A stretch of DNA of 64,000 nt. Source: Pseudooceanicola sp050897975 (GTDB lineage Bacteria; Pseudomonadota; Alphaproteobacteria; Rhodobacterales; Rhodobacteraceae). Under the pieces are notes generated by a model. The model was not told the origin of the DNA. It worked only from the letters and a program-made list of their open reading frames with translations, and did no database searches. Made by a program: the position numbers and the translations under genes. This document shows positions 16,451-23,634 of this stretch, piece after piece. Each line of letters begins with the position of its first letter. The stretch's first letter is position 1. The stretch lies in NCBI RefSeq assembly GCF_050897975.1, contig NZ_JBPAXY010000003.1, positions 558,001 through 622,000 of the forward strand, read 5' to 3'.

Positions 16451-17356
16451 ATGACACGACAGCCACACCCCCTGCCCGAAATCCTTTGCATCGGTTCCGT
16501 CCTGTGGGACGTGATCGGCCGTTCCGCCTCGCATATGCGCCAGGGCTCGGACGTGCCGGGCCGCATCACCCGCCTGCCCGGCGGCGTGGCGATGAATATC
16601 GCCATGACCCTGGCGCGCTTCGGGATGCGCCCGGTGCTGCTGACCGCCATCGGCCAGGACCCCGAGGGCGACGAGCTGGTCCGCGCCTGCCATGACCTGG
16701 GGATGGAAACCGCCCATGTCTACCGCTCGGAGGATCTGCCGACCGACCGCTACATGGCGGTCGAAGGGGCCAACGGGCTGATCGCCGCCATCGCCGATGC
16801 CCATTCCCTGGAACAGGCGGGCGCCAAGATCCTGCGCCCGCTCAGCGACGGACGCCTGGCCAGCGAGGCGGCGCCCTTTGCCGGGCTGGTGGCGCTGGAT
16901 GGCAACCTGACCCAAACCCTGCTGGAAGAGATCGCCGCCGCCCCCGCCTTTGCCCGCGCCGACCTGCGGGTGGCCCCCGCCTCGCCCGGCAAGGCCGAGC
17001 GGCTGCGCCCCTTCCTGGCCCATGGCCGCGCCCTGCTTTACGTCAACCTCGAAGAGGCCGGGCTGCTGTGCCAGCGCGAGTTCGACAGCGCCGAGTCCGC
17101 CGCCGCCGGGCTGATCGAGCGCGGCGCGGCGCGGGTTCTGGTGACCAATGGCGACAAACCCGCCTGCGACGGCAGCCCCGAGGGCCTGGTCACCGGCTGC
17201 CCGCCCGAGGTGCTGGTCACCCGGGTGACAGGCGCGGGCGACACCTTCATGGCCGCCCATATCGTGGCCGAGGCCGAGGGCTGCGACCGGGCCCAGGCGC
17301 TGGACCGGGCCCTGCGGGCCGCGGCGCGCTATGTCTCGGGCGAAACTGCCCTGTGA
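16451..17356 (+). CDS. PfkB-family carbohydrate/nucleoside kinase (pseudouridine kinase-like)
   Basis: A 301-residue ribokinase-fold kinase. The N-terminal substrate loop reads ILCIGSVLWDVIGRSA, then RLPGGVAMNIAMTLARFG, a PfkB signature-1 region. The C-terminal catalytic motif VTGAGDTFMAA (about residues 257-267) supplies the anion hole and the catalytic aspartate. The family phosphorylates sugars or nucleosides with ATP; similarity to the pseudouridine kinases of Rhodobacterales is my best guess. The partner glycosidase PsuG, often adjacent, is not here: the 215 bases downstream hold no gene. The ATG at 16451 starts just after a stop in the same frame region and lacks a strong ribosome-binding site. 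Confidence 0.85.
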   Translation: MTRQPHPLPEILCIGSVLWDVIGRSASHMRQGSDVPGRITRLPGGVAMNIAMTLARFGMRPVLLTAIGQDPEGDELVRACHDLGMETAHVYRSEDLPTDRYMAVEGANGLIAAIADAHSLEQAGAKILRPLSDGRLASEAAPFAGLVALDGNLTQTLLEEIAAAPAFARADLRVAPASPGKAERLRPFLAHGRALLYVNLEEAGLLCQREFDSAESAAAGLIERGAARVLVTNGDKPACDGSPEGLVTGCPPEVLVTRVTGAGDTFMAAHIVAEAEGCDRAQALDRALRAAARYVSGETAL

Positions 17357-17571
17357 GCCTGTCACGACGGGTCCGGGCCGCACCCCCGCGCGGCCCCGCA
17401 CCGCCCCGGCCCGCCCGAAGACCCGCAGGTCCAGCTGCCCGCGCTCTGGGCGCAGGCCCCGCAGGTGCCGGGCTGTCTCGCTTTTGCACGATTGAATCCG
17501 GGCTGGCCCATTGCGGCCTGCCCCGTTCGTGCCTAACTTCCTGAACCGAACCCTCTTTCGCGCGGCGCCCC

Positions 17572-18258
17572 ATGAACGACCCCCTGTCCGAGATCCCGAC
17601 CCACACCCCGCGCCCCGGCCTGCTGGCCCGGCTGCGCTCGTCCTTCCTGACGGGGATCGTGGTCATCCTGCCGGTCGCGCTGACGATCTGGCTTCTGTGG
17701 TCCCTGCTGGGCTGGGTCGACGGCTTCGTCCTGCCGCTGGTGCCCGAACGCTTCCAGCCCGAGCAATATATCGGCATCAACCTGCGCGGCGTGGGGATCA
17801 TCTTCTTCCTGATCTTCACGATCCTGATCGGCTGGATCGCCAAGGGGCTGATCGGGCGGTCGCTGATCCGCTATGGCGAAAGCTTTGTCGACCGGATGCC
17901 CTTTGTGCGCTCGATCTATTCCGGCGCAAAGCAGATCGCCGAGACGGTCTTTGCCCAGTCCGAACGCAGTTTCGAAGAGGCCTGCCTGGTGCAGTACCCG
18001 CGCAAGGGGATCTGGGCCATCGGCTTTGTCTCGACCGAGGCCCGCGGCGAGGTGGCCCGGCGCGCCGAGACCGGCTCGCAGCTGCTGTCGGTCTTCGTGC
18101 CGACCACGCCCAACCCGACCTCGGGTTTCCTGCTGTTCTTCCCCGAGGAAGACGTGATCAAGCTGGACATGACCATCGAGGATGCGGCGAAACTGGTGAT
18201 CTCGGCCGGGCTGGTCTATCCCAACGGCGTCGATCCCACCAAGCCGCCCAAGGGCTGA
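17572..18258 (+). CDS. DUF502 family membrane protein
   Basis: A 228-residue protein of the DUF502 family. It has two membrane segments, SFLTGIVVILPVALTIWLLW (about residues 24-45) and VGIIFFLIFTILIGWIAKG (about 66-86). A conserved soluble domain follows, with MPFVRSIYSGAKQI and the FVPTTPNPTSGFLLFFP stretch diagnostic of the family. Its molecular function is unknown; plant relatives (COV1) affect vascular patterning. It is convergent with the patatin gene, whose stop lies 14 bases away. Confidence 0.92.
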   Translation: MNDPLSEIPTHTPRPGLLARLRSSFLTGIVVILPVALTIWLLWSLLGWVDGFVLPLVPERFQPEQYIGINLRGVGIIFFLIFTILIGWIAKGLIGRSLIRYGESFVDRMPFVRSIYSGAKQIAETVFAQSERSFEEACLVQYPRKGIWAIGFVSTEARGEVARRAETGSQLLSVFVPTTPNPTSGFLLFFPEEDVIKLDMTIEDAAKLVISAGLVYPNGVDPTKPPKG

Positions 18259-18271
18259 GGGCCCGGGCGCC

Positions 18272-19318
18272 TCAGCCGAACATCTCTTTCAGATCCACGG
18301 TAGACCGCGTGTTCAGCGCGTCGCGGCTTTCGTCCAGAAAGCGGTCCGCCGCCGCGCGCCCGGCCGCCTTCAGCGAGGCCAGCACATAGCCATTGGGGAA
18401 CATCTTCGTCACCACCGACAGGTCCTGCATGACGCTGTCCTCGGCGATCAGATGCACCAGCACCTCTTTCTTCTCGGCGGTCGAGACCTTGCCCTCAGCC
18501 AAGAGGCGCTGCACGAATTCGACCGCGCGCAGCTCGCGCAGCAGGGACGAGTTGAAGCTGATCTCGTTGATCCGGTTCTGGATCTGGTTGGGCAACATCG
18601 GCAGCTCGTCGCGTTCCAGCGGGTTCAGCGCCACGATCAGCACGTCGCCCGGCAGGTGTGACTTGAACAGGGGAAACAGCGCCGGATTGCCGGAATAGCC
18701 GCCATCCCAAAAGGCCTCTTCCCGGCCCGACTGGGCGTCGAAGAACTCGATCGCGGTAAAGACCGTGGGCAGGCAGGCCGAGGCCAGGATGGCATCCGCC
18801 GTCACCTCGTCGCCCTCGAAGACGCGGATCTTGCCGTCGCGCACCTTGGTGGCAGAGATATACAGCTCGGGGCCCTCGCAGCCGCAGACGGCGTCGAAAT
18901 CGAATCGTTCGACCACCGGGCGCAGCGGGTTGCGGTAGAAGGGGCCCAGGGCATAGGGGGTGGACATCAGCGACAGCATGTCGGCCACCTGCCCCGCCAC
19001 GGAATATTCCACCGCCATGCCGATCTCGCGCGTGCCGGGCAAGGGCAGCCCGGCCAGGAACCAGGGCCAGAACCCCTGTTCCTCGACCGCGCCCATCTGG
19101 GCCCAGAACCAGTTCAATTCCTCGCGCGCGCCCTCACGCCCGCCCTTGGCCCAGCCCGCCTTCAGTGCGGCGCCGTTCATCGCCCCCGCCGAGGTGCCCG
19201 AGATGCCGCAGATCTCAAGGTCTTCATCCTCCAGCAGGCGATCCAGCACGCCCCAGGTAAAGGCGCCATGGGCGCCGCCGCCCTGGAGGGCCAGGTTGAT
19301 ACGTTTCTTGGGGGCCAT
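18272..19318 (-). CDS. Patatin-like phospholipase (possible PHB depolymerase-type hydrolase)
   Basis: A 348-residue patatin-domain hydrolase with a Ser-Asp dyad. The oxyanion loop is ALQGGGAHGAF (about residues 9-19), the nucleophile lies in GTSAG (about 40-44), and the catalytic aspartate is in WDGGYSGNP. No signal peptide, so it is cytoplasmic. In Rhodobacterales this gene usually follows bdhA, and some patatin-domain proteins act as intracellular polyhydroxybutyrate depolymerases. Together with BdhA this suggests PHB mobilisation: polymer to 3-hydroxybutyrate to acetoacetate. A lipase role on membrane lipids is the alternative. A stem-loop separates it from bdhA. Confidence 0.92.
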   Translation of the reverse strand: MAPKKRINLALQGGGAHGAFTWGVLDRLLEDEDLEICGISGTSAGAMNGAALKAGWAKGGREGAREELNWFWAQMGAVEEQGFWPWFLAGLPLPGTREIGMAVEYSVAGQVADMLSLMSTPYALGPFYRNPLRPVVERFDFDAVCGCEGPELYISATKVRDGKIRVFEGDEVTADAILASACLPTVFTAIEFFDAQSGREEAFWDGGYSGNPALFPLFKSHLPGDVLIVALNPLERDELPMLPNQIQNRINEISFNSSLLRELRAVEFVQRLLAEGKVSTAEKKEVLVHLIAEDSVMQDLSVVTKMFPNGYVLASLKAAGRAAADRFLDESRDALNTRSTVDLKEMFG

Positions 19319-19364
19319 GGGTCGCCTCGGTTTTGCCAGGGGAAAACTGCGGGGGAGAAAGGCG

Positions 19365-19388
19365 AAGGCCCCGCGACTGCGGGGCCTT
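19365..19388 (-). terminator. Stem-loop between bdhA and the patatin gene
   Basis: AAGGCCCCGC (19365-19374) and GCGGGGCCTT (19379-19388) form a perfect 10-bp stem with a four-base loop. On the minus strand it is followed by CGCCTTTCTC, a weak T tract. It lies just after the bdhA stop and before the patatin start, so it could end bdhA transcripts fully or partially. Confidence 0.7.
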
Positions 19389-19398
19389 GGTCGGGGTC

Positions 19399-20172
19399 TT
19401 AAAGGGCGGTCCAGCCACCGTCGATGCTGATCGTGGTGCCGGTGATCTGCTCGGCGGCGGGCGAACAGAGGAAGGCCACCGTGCCGCCCACCTGTTCGGT
19501 GGTGGCGAACTCTTTCGACGGCTGGCGTTCCAGCAGCACGTTGCGCACCACATCCTCGCGCGACATGTCGTATTTCTTCATCGTGTCGGGGATCTGTGCC
19601 TCGACCAGCGGGGTCAGCACATAGCCCGGGCAGATGGCGTTGCAGGTGATCGGATCCTCGGCGGTTTCCAGCGCCACGGTCTTGGTCAGCCCGACGATGC
19701 CGTGCTTGGCCGCCACATAGGCCGATTTGTAGGGGCTGGCGGTCAGCCCATGGGCCGAGGCGATGTTGACCACCCGGCCCCAGCCCTTTTCGCGCATCCC
19801 CGGCAGGGCGGCGGCAATGGTGTGGAACGAGCTGGAGAGATTGATGGCGATGATCGCATCCCATTTCGCGGTCGGGAAATCCTCGATCGCCGAGACGTGC
19901 TGGATGCCCGCGTTGTTCACCAGGATGTCGCAGCCGCCGGCCTTTTCGACCAGGGCGCGGCAATCGTCGCCCTTGGACATGTCAGCCGCGATATAGCGCA
20001 CCTCGGTGCCGTATTTCGCCGCCAGCTCCTCGGCCAGCTTGTGATCCTCGTCGCGGTCGGTGAAGGAGTTCAGGACCACCTTGGCCCCCGCCTTCGCCAG
20101 TTCCTCGGCCACGCCAAGGCCGATGCCGCTGTTCGACCCGGTCACGATCGCCGTCTTGCCGCTCACACTCAT
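19399..20172 (-). CDS. bdhA: 3-hydroxybutyrate dehydrogenase
   Basis: A 257-residue short-chain dehydrogenase that interconverts D-3-hydroxybutyrate and acetoacetate with NAD. The nucleotide loop TGSNSGIGLG is at residues 11-20, followed by NNAGIQH and the catalytic Ser-Tyr-Lys triad in NIASAHGLTASPYKSAYVAAKHG (written here in parts: NIASAHG, then YVAAKHG). The AICPGYVLTPLVEAQI segment and the total length match bacterial 3-hydroxybutyrate dehydrogenases closely. AAGGAGA precedes the ATG. It heads a leftward pair with the patatin gene. A CTGC-N4-GCAA site about 70 bases upstream could bind the PHB-responsive repressor PhaR. Confidence 0.95.
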   Translation of the reverse strand: MSVSGKTAIVTGSNSGIGLGVAEELAKAGAKVVLNSFTDRDEDHKLAEELAAKYGTEVRYIAADMSKGDDCRALVEKAGGCDILVNNAGIQHVSAIEDFPTAKWDAIIAINLSSSFHTIAAALPGMREKGWGRVVNIASAHGLTASPYKSAYVAAKHGIVGLTKTVALETAEDPITCNAICPGYVLTPLVEAQIPDTMKKYDMSREDVVRNVLLERQPSKEFATTEQVGGTVAFLCSPAAEQITGTTISIDGGWTAL

Positions 20173-20242
20173 TGGTCTCTCCTTCTTGAGCCGGGGCCAG
20201 CCGGGGTTCATCCGGGGCCGCCCGTCGCCGCTGACAATAATG

Positions 20243-20254
20243 CTGCGGATGCAA
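20243..20254. promoter_or_regulatory. Possible PhaR-type site upstream of bdhA
   Basis: CTGC-GGAT-GCAA resembles the TGC-rich CTGC-N3/4-GCAG sites bound by PhaR in Paracoccus and Rhodobacter. It lies about 70 bases before the bdhA start. One short match is weak evidence on its own; the PHB context raises its interest. Confidence 0.3.
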
Positions 20255-20415
20255 AAAGCGAGGGAAAGGCGCCCGGCCCGCGCGCTAACGTGAGAATTCC
20301 TGAAGGGACGCGACAAGCGGACCTGCCAGGTCAGCGGCCTTGGTGCGTTTTCGAGGGGATATGGGGCTCTGCCCGCCGGATCTCTGCCCCCGTGACACAG
20401 CCAGGGATCGGGCAG

Positions 20416-20490
20416 AAAAAAACGCCGGCGCAAGGCCGGCGTTCAGTTATTGAGGCAGGTTTCATACAGGCAAGAAACCTATCGAGCAGT
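20416..20490 (-). ncRNA. Candidate small RNA (or bdhA leader) with intrinsic terminator
   Basis: On the minus strand a TATAAA-like -10 (20497-20502) is followed by about 75 bases containing two hairpins. The first is AGGTTTC / GAAACCT with a ten-base loop (20457-20480). The second is a strong terminator, AACGCCGGC / GCCGGCGTT (20421-20443), running into seven U residues. The two are joined by a single-stranded CCTCAATAACT-like linker. This layout is typical of Hfq-dependent sRNAs. It starts about 100 bases upstream of the divergent solute-binding protein gene and ends about 245 bases before bdhA. A leader or attenuator for bdhA is the alternative. No -35 box is convincing. The whole gap 20173-20603 holds no protein gene that I can see. 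Confidence 0.5.
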
Positions 20491-20603
20491 GGCTTCTTTA
20501 TAAGCAATCCGGCGCCGTCATGAAAGCTAAAAGTTTGAAAAGGCGAAGGTCCGCGGTTACCGTGAAGACCAAGAAAACAAGGTTTCCAGGGAGCAGTCGC
20601 AAA

Positions 20604-22463
20604 ATGAAACCCCTCTCACCATCGCATACCCGAGGCCGGATCGCGCAAGCGGGACCGCTTGTCAGACGCCTTGTCTCGGGGGCGATTCTCTGCGCCGCGG
20701 CGGCGATTCCCGCCCGGGCAGAGCCCTCTCATGGCCTTGCCATGTACGGCGATCCGGCGCTTCCGGCCGACTTCACCCACCTGCCCTATGCCAATCCCGA
20801 GGCCCCCGAGGGCGGGGTTTTCGTCACCGGCAATACCGGCGGTTTCGATAGCCTTAATCCCTTCATCATTCGCGGCAGCGTGCCCTGGCAATTGCGTTTC
20901 ATGACCCATGAAAGCCTGATGTACCGCACCCAGGACGAACCCTTCACCCTTTACGGGCTGCTGGCCGAATCGGTGGAAACGGACCCGAATCGCAGCTGGG
21001 TGGAATTCACCCTGCGCCCCGAGGCAAAATTCTCGGACGGCGCGCCGGTGACGGTCGAGGATGTCATGTGGACCTACGAGACCCTGGGCACCATCGGCAA
21101 CGCCCGATACCTCGGGCTGTGGCAAGCCATCGAGAAGATGGAGCAGACCGGCCCGCGCTCGGTCCGCTTCACCTTCGGCGGCGACGACCGCGAACAGGCG
21201 CTGGTGATCGGCCTTTGGCCGGTGCTGAAGAAGGCCCAGTGGGAGGGTCTGGATTTCACCCAGTCGGGCCTCGACGTGGTGCCCGTGGGCTCCTCTCCCT
21301 ACGTGATCGACAGTTTCGACGCGGGCCGAAACGTGGTGCTGAAACGCAATCCCGACTATTGGGGCAATGACCTGCCGATCCGCCAGGGCGTGGCCAATTT
21401 CGACGAGATCCGCATTGAATTCTTCGGCGATCAGGCGGCCCTGTTCGAGGCCTTCAAGGCGGGCGAGATTTCCTTCGTGCGGGAATTCAACGCCGAGAAA
21501 TGGGATCGCGATTACGATTTCCCCGCCGTGCGCTCTGGCGAGATCGTGAAATCCGAAATCCCCTCGGAGCGGCCCTCGGGCATTACCGGCTTCGTGATGA
21601 ACACCCGCCGCGCGCCCTTTGACGACATCCGCGTGCGCGACGCGATGATCCACGCCTTCAACTTCGAATATATCAACGAGACGATCACCGGGGGCAAACA
21701 GCCCCGCATCACCTCGTATTTCTCGCATTCCCAGCTGGGGATGCGCGAGGGCCCGGCCGAGGGCCGCGTGCGCGAACTGCTGGCGCCCTTCGCCGACCGC
21801 CTGGCCCCCGGCGCGCTGGAGGGCTACGCCCTGCCCGCCGGCGACGGCTCGGCCCGTAACCGCGCCAATATCCGCACCGCCGCCGAGCTGCTGGATCAGG
21901 CCGGTTGGGTCACCGGCGACGACGGGCTGCGGCGCAATGCGGCGGGCGACCCGCTGGCCTTCGAGATCCTGCTGCGCCAGGGCGATCAGCAGAACGAGGC
22001 GATCATCGACATCTACCGCGACGCGCTGGAACGTCTGGGCGTGCAGACCACGGTGACCACGGTGGACAATGCGCAATATACGATGCGGATCGAGACCTTC
22101 GATTTCGACATGACCGACATCCGCCGACAGTTCTCGCTGTCGCCGGGCAATGACCAGCGCATCTACTGGGGCGGCGACACCGCCGACCAGCCCGGGTCGC
22201 GCAACCTGATGGGGGTGAAGAACCCGGCGATCGACGCCATGGTCGAGGCGATGCTGGCCTCGCGCAGCTCCGAGGATTTCACCGCCGCCGTGCGCGCCCT
22301 GGACCGGATCCTGACCACGGGGCGCTACGTGATCCCGATCTTCATGTTCGACAAGGGCCGCGTGGCCCATGACGCGGCGCTGAAATACCCCGAGGAGATC
22401 CCGATCTACGGTGACGGCGTCTACTGGCTGCCCGAGGTCTGGTGGATGGATCCCGAGGGCTGA
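20604..22463 (+). CDS. Periplasmic family-5 extracellular solute-binding protein (YejA/oligopeptide type)
   Basis: A 619-residue ABC-transporter binding protein. ATG 20604 gives a basic N-terminus and a signal peptide ending about residue 40 (AAAAIPARA before EPSHGLAMYG). A longer frame from 20520 would add a lysine-rich stretch that spoils the signal. GGGAG lies about 10 bases upstream. The GDPALPADFTHLPYANPEAP opening, SLNPFIIRG, and WVEFTLRPEAKFSDG are typical of the YejA branch, which binds peptides such as microcin C or murein peptides. The permease and ATPase genes (yejBEF) that usually follow are absent; a terminator comes 42 bases after the stop. Confidence 0.92.
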   Translation: MKPLSPSHTRGRIAQAGPLVRRLVSGAILCAAAAIPARAEPSHGLAMYGDPALPADFTHLPYANPEAPEGGVFVTGNTGGFDSLNPFIIRGSVPWQLRFMTHESLMYRTQDEPFTLYGLLAESVETDPNRSWVEFTLRPEAKFSDGAPVTVEDVMWTYETLGTIGNARYLGLWQAIEKMEQTGPRSVRFTFGGDDREQALVIGLWPVLKKAQWEGLDFTQSGLDVVPVGSSPYVIDSFDAGRNVVLKRNPDYWGNDLPIRQGVANFDEIRIEFFGDQAALFEAFKAGEISFVREFNAEKWDRDYDFPAVRSGEIVKSEIPSERPSGITGFVMNTRRAPFDDIRVRDAMIHAFNFEYINETITGGKQPRITSYFSHSQLGMREGPAEGRVRELLAPFADRLAPGALEGYALPAGDGSARNRANIRTAAELLDQAGWVTGDDGLRRNAAGDPLAFEILLRQGDQQNEAIIDIYRDALERLGVQTTVTTVDNAQYTMRIETFDFDMTDIRRQFSLSPGNDQRIYWGGDTADQPGSRNLMGVKNPAIDAMVEAMLASRSSEDFTAAVRALDRILTTGRYVIPIFMFDKGRVAHDAALKYPEEIPIYGDGVYWLPEVWWMDPEG

Positions 22464-22504
22464 TCGCCTGCCCCATACAGACGACACCTTTCAGACCACA
22501 ACGG

Positions 22505-22530
22505 AACGCCGGGCCATCGCCCGGCGTTTT
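22505..22530 (+). terminator. Rho-independent terminator after the solute-binding protein gene
   Basis: AACGCCGGGC (22505-22514) pairs perfectly with GCCCGGCGTT (22519-22528) around a four-base loop and is followed by further T residues. Confidence 0.85.
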
Positions 22531-22561
22531 GCTTGTGACAGACGACAAAAGGAGTGCCCCC

Positions 22562-22909
22562 ATGCAATGGCCCGACATCGCCCGCAACTGGACCGCCTAT
22601 GTGCCCGCCGTGATGGACCAATGGCCCGAGGCCGAGGAAGAGGACCTGCTGGCCCTCGATGGCTCTCGCGACGCGCTGGCGGCCTATCTGGCCCAGGCCA
22701 CGGGACGGGACTACAACGACCTTCAGGACGAGATCGCCAGCTGGCGCGAGGGCGCCATGCCCGCCGATGTCCGCATGGACGAGAGCGAGGACATGGAGGC
22801 GATCAGCGCCTCGGCCCGCTATATCCCCGAGGGCGAAGATCCCTCGGACGATGACGCGGCGTTTGGCGATGACGGGCAGGCCGAGACGCCCATCGGGCGC
22901 ACCGGCTGA
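22562..22909 (+). CDS. Divergent CsbD-like stress protein
   Basis: A 115-residue acidic protein preceded by AAGGAG. The first 60 residues follow the CsbD pattern: W3-x2-I, N9-W10, W21, D-L near 29, G-R near 34-35, and a closing W about 59 (MQWPDIARNWTAYVPAVM, then LLALDGSRDALAAYL, then EIASW). CsbD proteins are small sigma-B or general-stress proteins of unknown mechanism. Unlike classic CsbD (about 60 residues, lysine-rich), this one has no lysines in the domain and carries a 55-residue acidic tail (PSDDDAAFGDDGQAET). It lies between a terminator and the convergent XRE regulator. Confidence 0.8.
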   Translation: MQWPDIARNWTAYVPAVMDQWPEAEEEDLLALDGSRDALAAYLAQATGRDYNDLQDEIASWREGAMPADVRMDESEDMEAISASARYIPEGEDPSDDDAAFGDDGQAETPIGRTG

Positions 22910-22930
22910 GGGCCTGGGGGATCTGGGGGA

Positions 22931-23554
22931 TCAGGCCAGCGAAGTGACCCAGAGGATCGTCGCATCCTCGGGGCTGGTCGAGATCACGTTGTGGCCCATC
23001 GAGGCGTCGTAATAGGCGCTGTCGCCCCGGCGCATCTCGACCGGCTCGTAGAACTCTGTGTACAGCTTGATGACCCCGGTCAGGACGTAAAGGAATTCCT
23101 CGCCGTCATGGCGCACCCAGCCGTCGAACTCTTCCATCGAGCGGGCGCGGATGCGGGCCCGGTAGGGCAGCATCTGCTTGCGCGTCAGGTTGGCGGCCAG
23201 CAGGTCATGTTCGTAGGTGGCGGTGGCATAGGCCTGCCCCTCGCCCTCGCGGTCCAGCGCCATGCGGCCCATCACCTGCTGCGCCTTGGGCGGGGTGAAG
23301 AGCTGCGGCACCGAGATCCCAAGCCCCGTCGCCAGCTTCTTCAGCGCGTCATAGGTGGGCGACATCTGCCCGTTCTCGATTTTCGACAGGGTCGAGCGCG
23401 CCATGCCGGCCTTGACGGCGGCCTGTTCCAGCGTCCAGTCGCGTTCCCGGCGCAGCTCGCGCACCCGGGTGCCCAGGTCCAGGGGCTCGGCGCTCATGTC
23501 CTCGCCCGTCTCGCGGGCGATGCGGATCAGCTTGCGGGGGTCACTCTCGCTCAT
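22931..23554 (-). CDS. XRE-family transcriptional regulator with C-terminal cupin domain
   Basis: A 207-residue regulator: a helix-turn-helix near residues 25-80 (RVRELRRERDWTLEQAAVKA then ARSTLSKIENGQMSP) and a cupin-2 sensor domain at about 120-200 (GEEFLYVLTGVIKLY, then RRGDSAYYDASMGHNV). Such proteins (the PuuR/SutR-like group) sense small metabolites. I start at ATG 23554 (MSESDPRK); a start 12 codons upstream is less likely. It is divergent from the acyl-CoA synthetase operon at 23635 with an 80-base gap, so it probably regulates that operon, itself, or both. Confidence 0.92.
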   Translation of the reverse strand: MSESDPRKLIRIARETGEDMSAEPLDLGTRVRELRRERDWTLEQAAVKAGMARSTLSKIENGQMSPTYDALKKLATGLGISVPQLFTPPKAQQVMGRMALDREGEGQAYATATYEHDLLAANLTRKQMLPYRARIRARSMEEFDGWVRHDGEEFLYVLTGVIKLYTEFYEPVEMRRGDSAYYDASMGHNVISTSPEDATILWVTSLA

Positions 23555-23634
23555 GGCGCAGTCTATAGGGCCGCCCGGGGCCGCTTGCAACGCCCCTGCT
23601 TGCCAGCGCGCGGCCCGCGCCCTAGCAAGGGGGC

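Noticed and set aside
17357..17571. Remnant of psuG after the PfkB kinase
   Set aside because: No frame in this stretch shows recognisable glycosidase motifs; it is simply GC-rich intergenic sequence as far as I can read.
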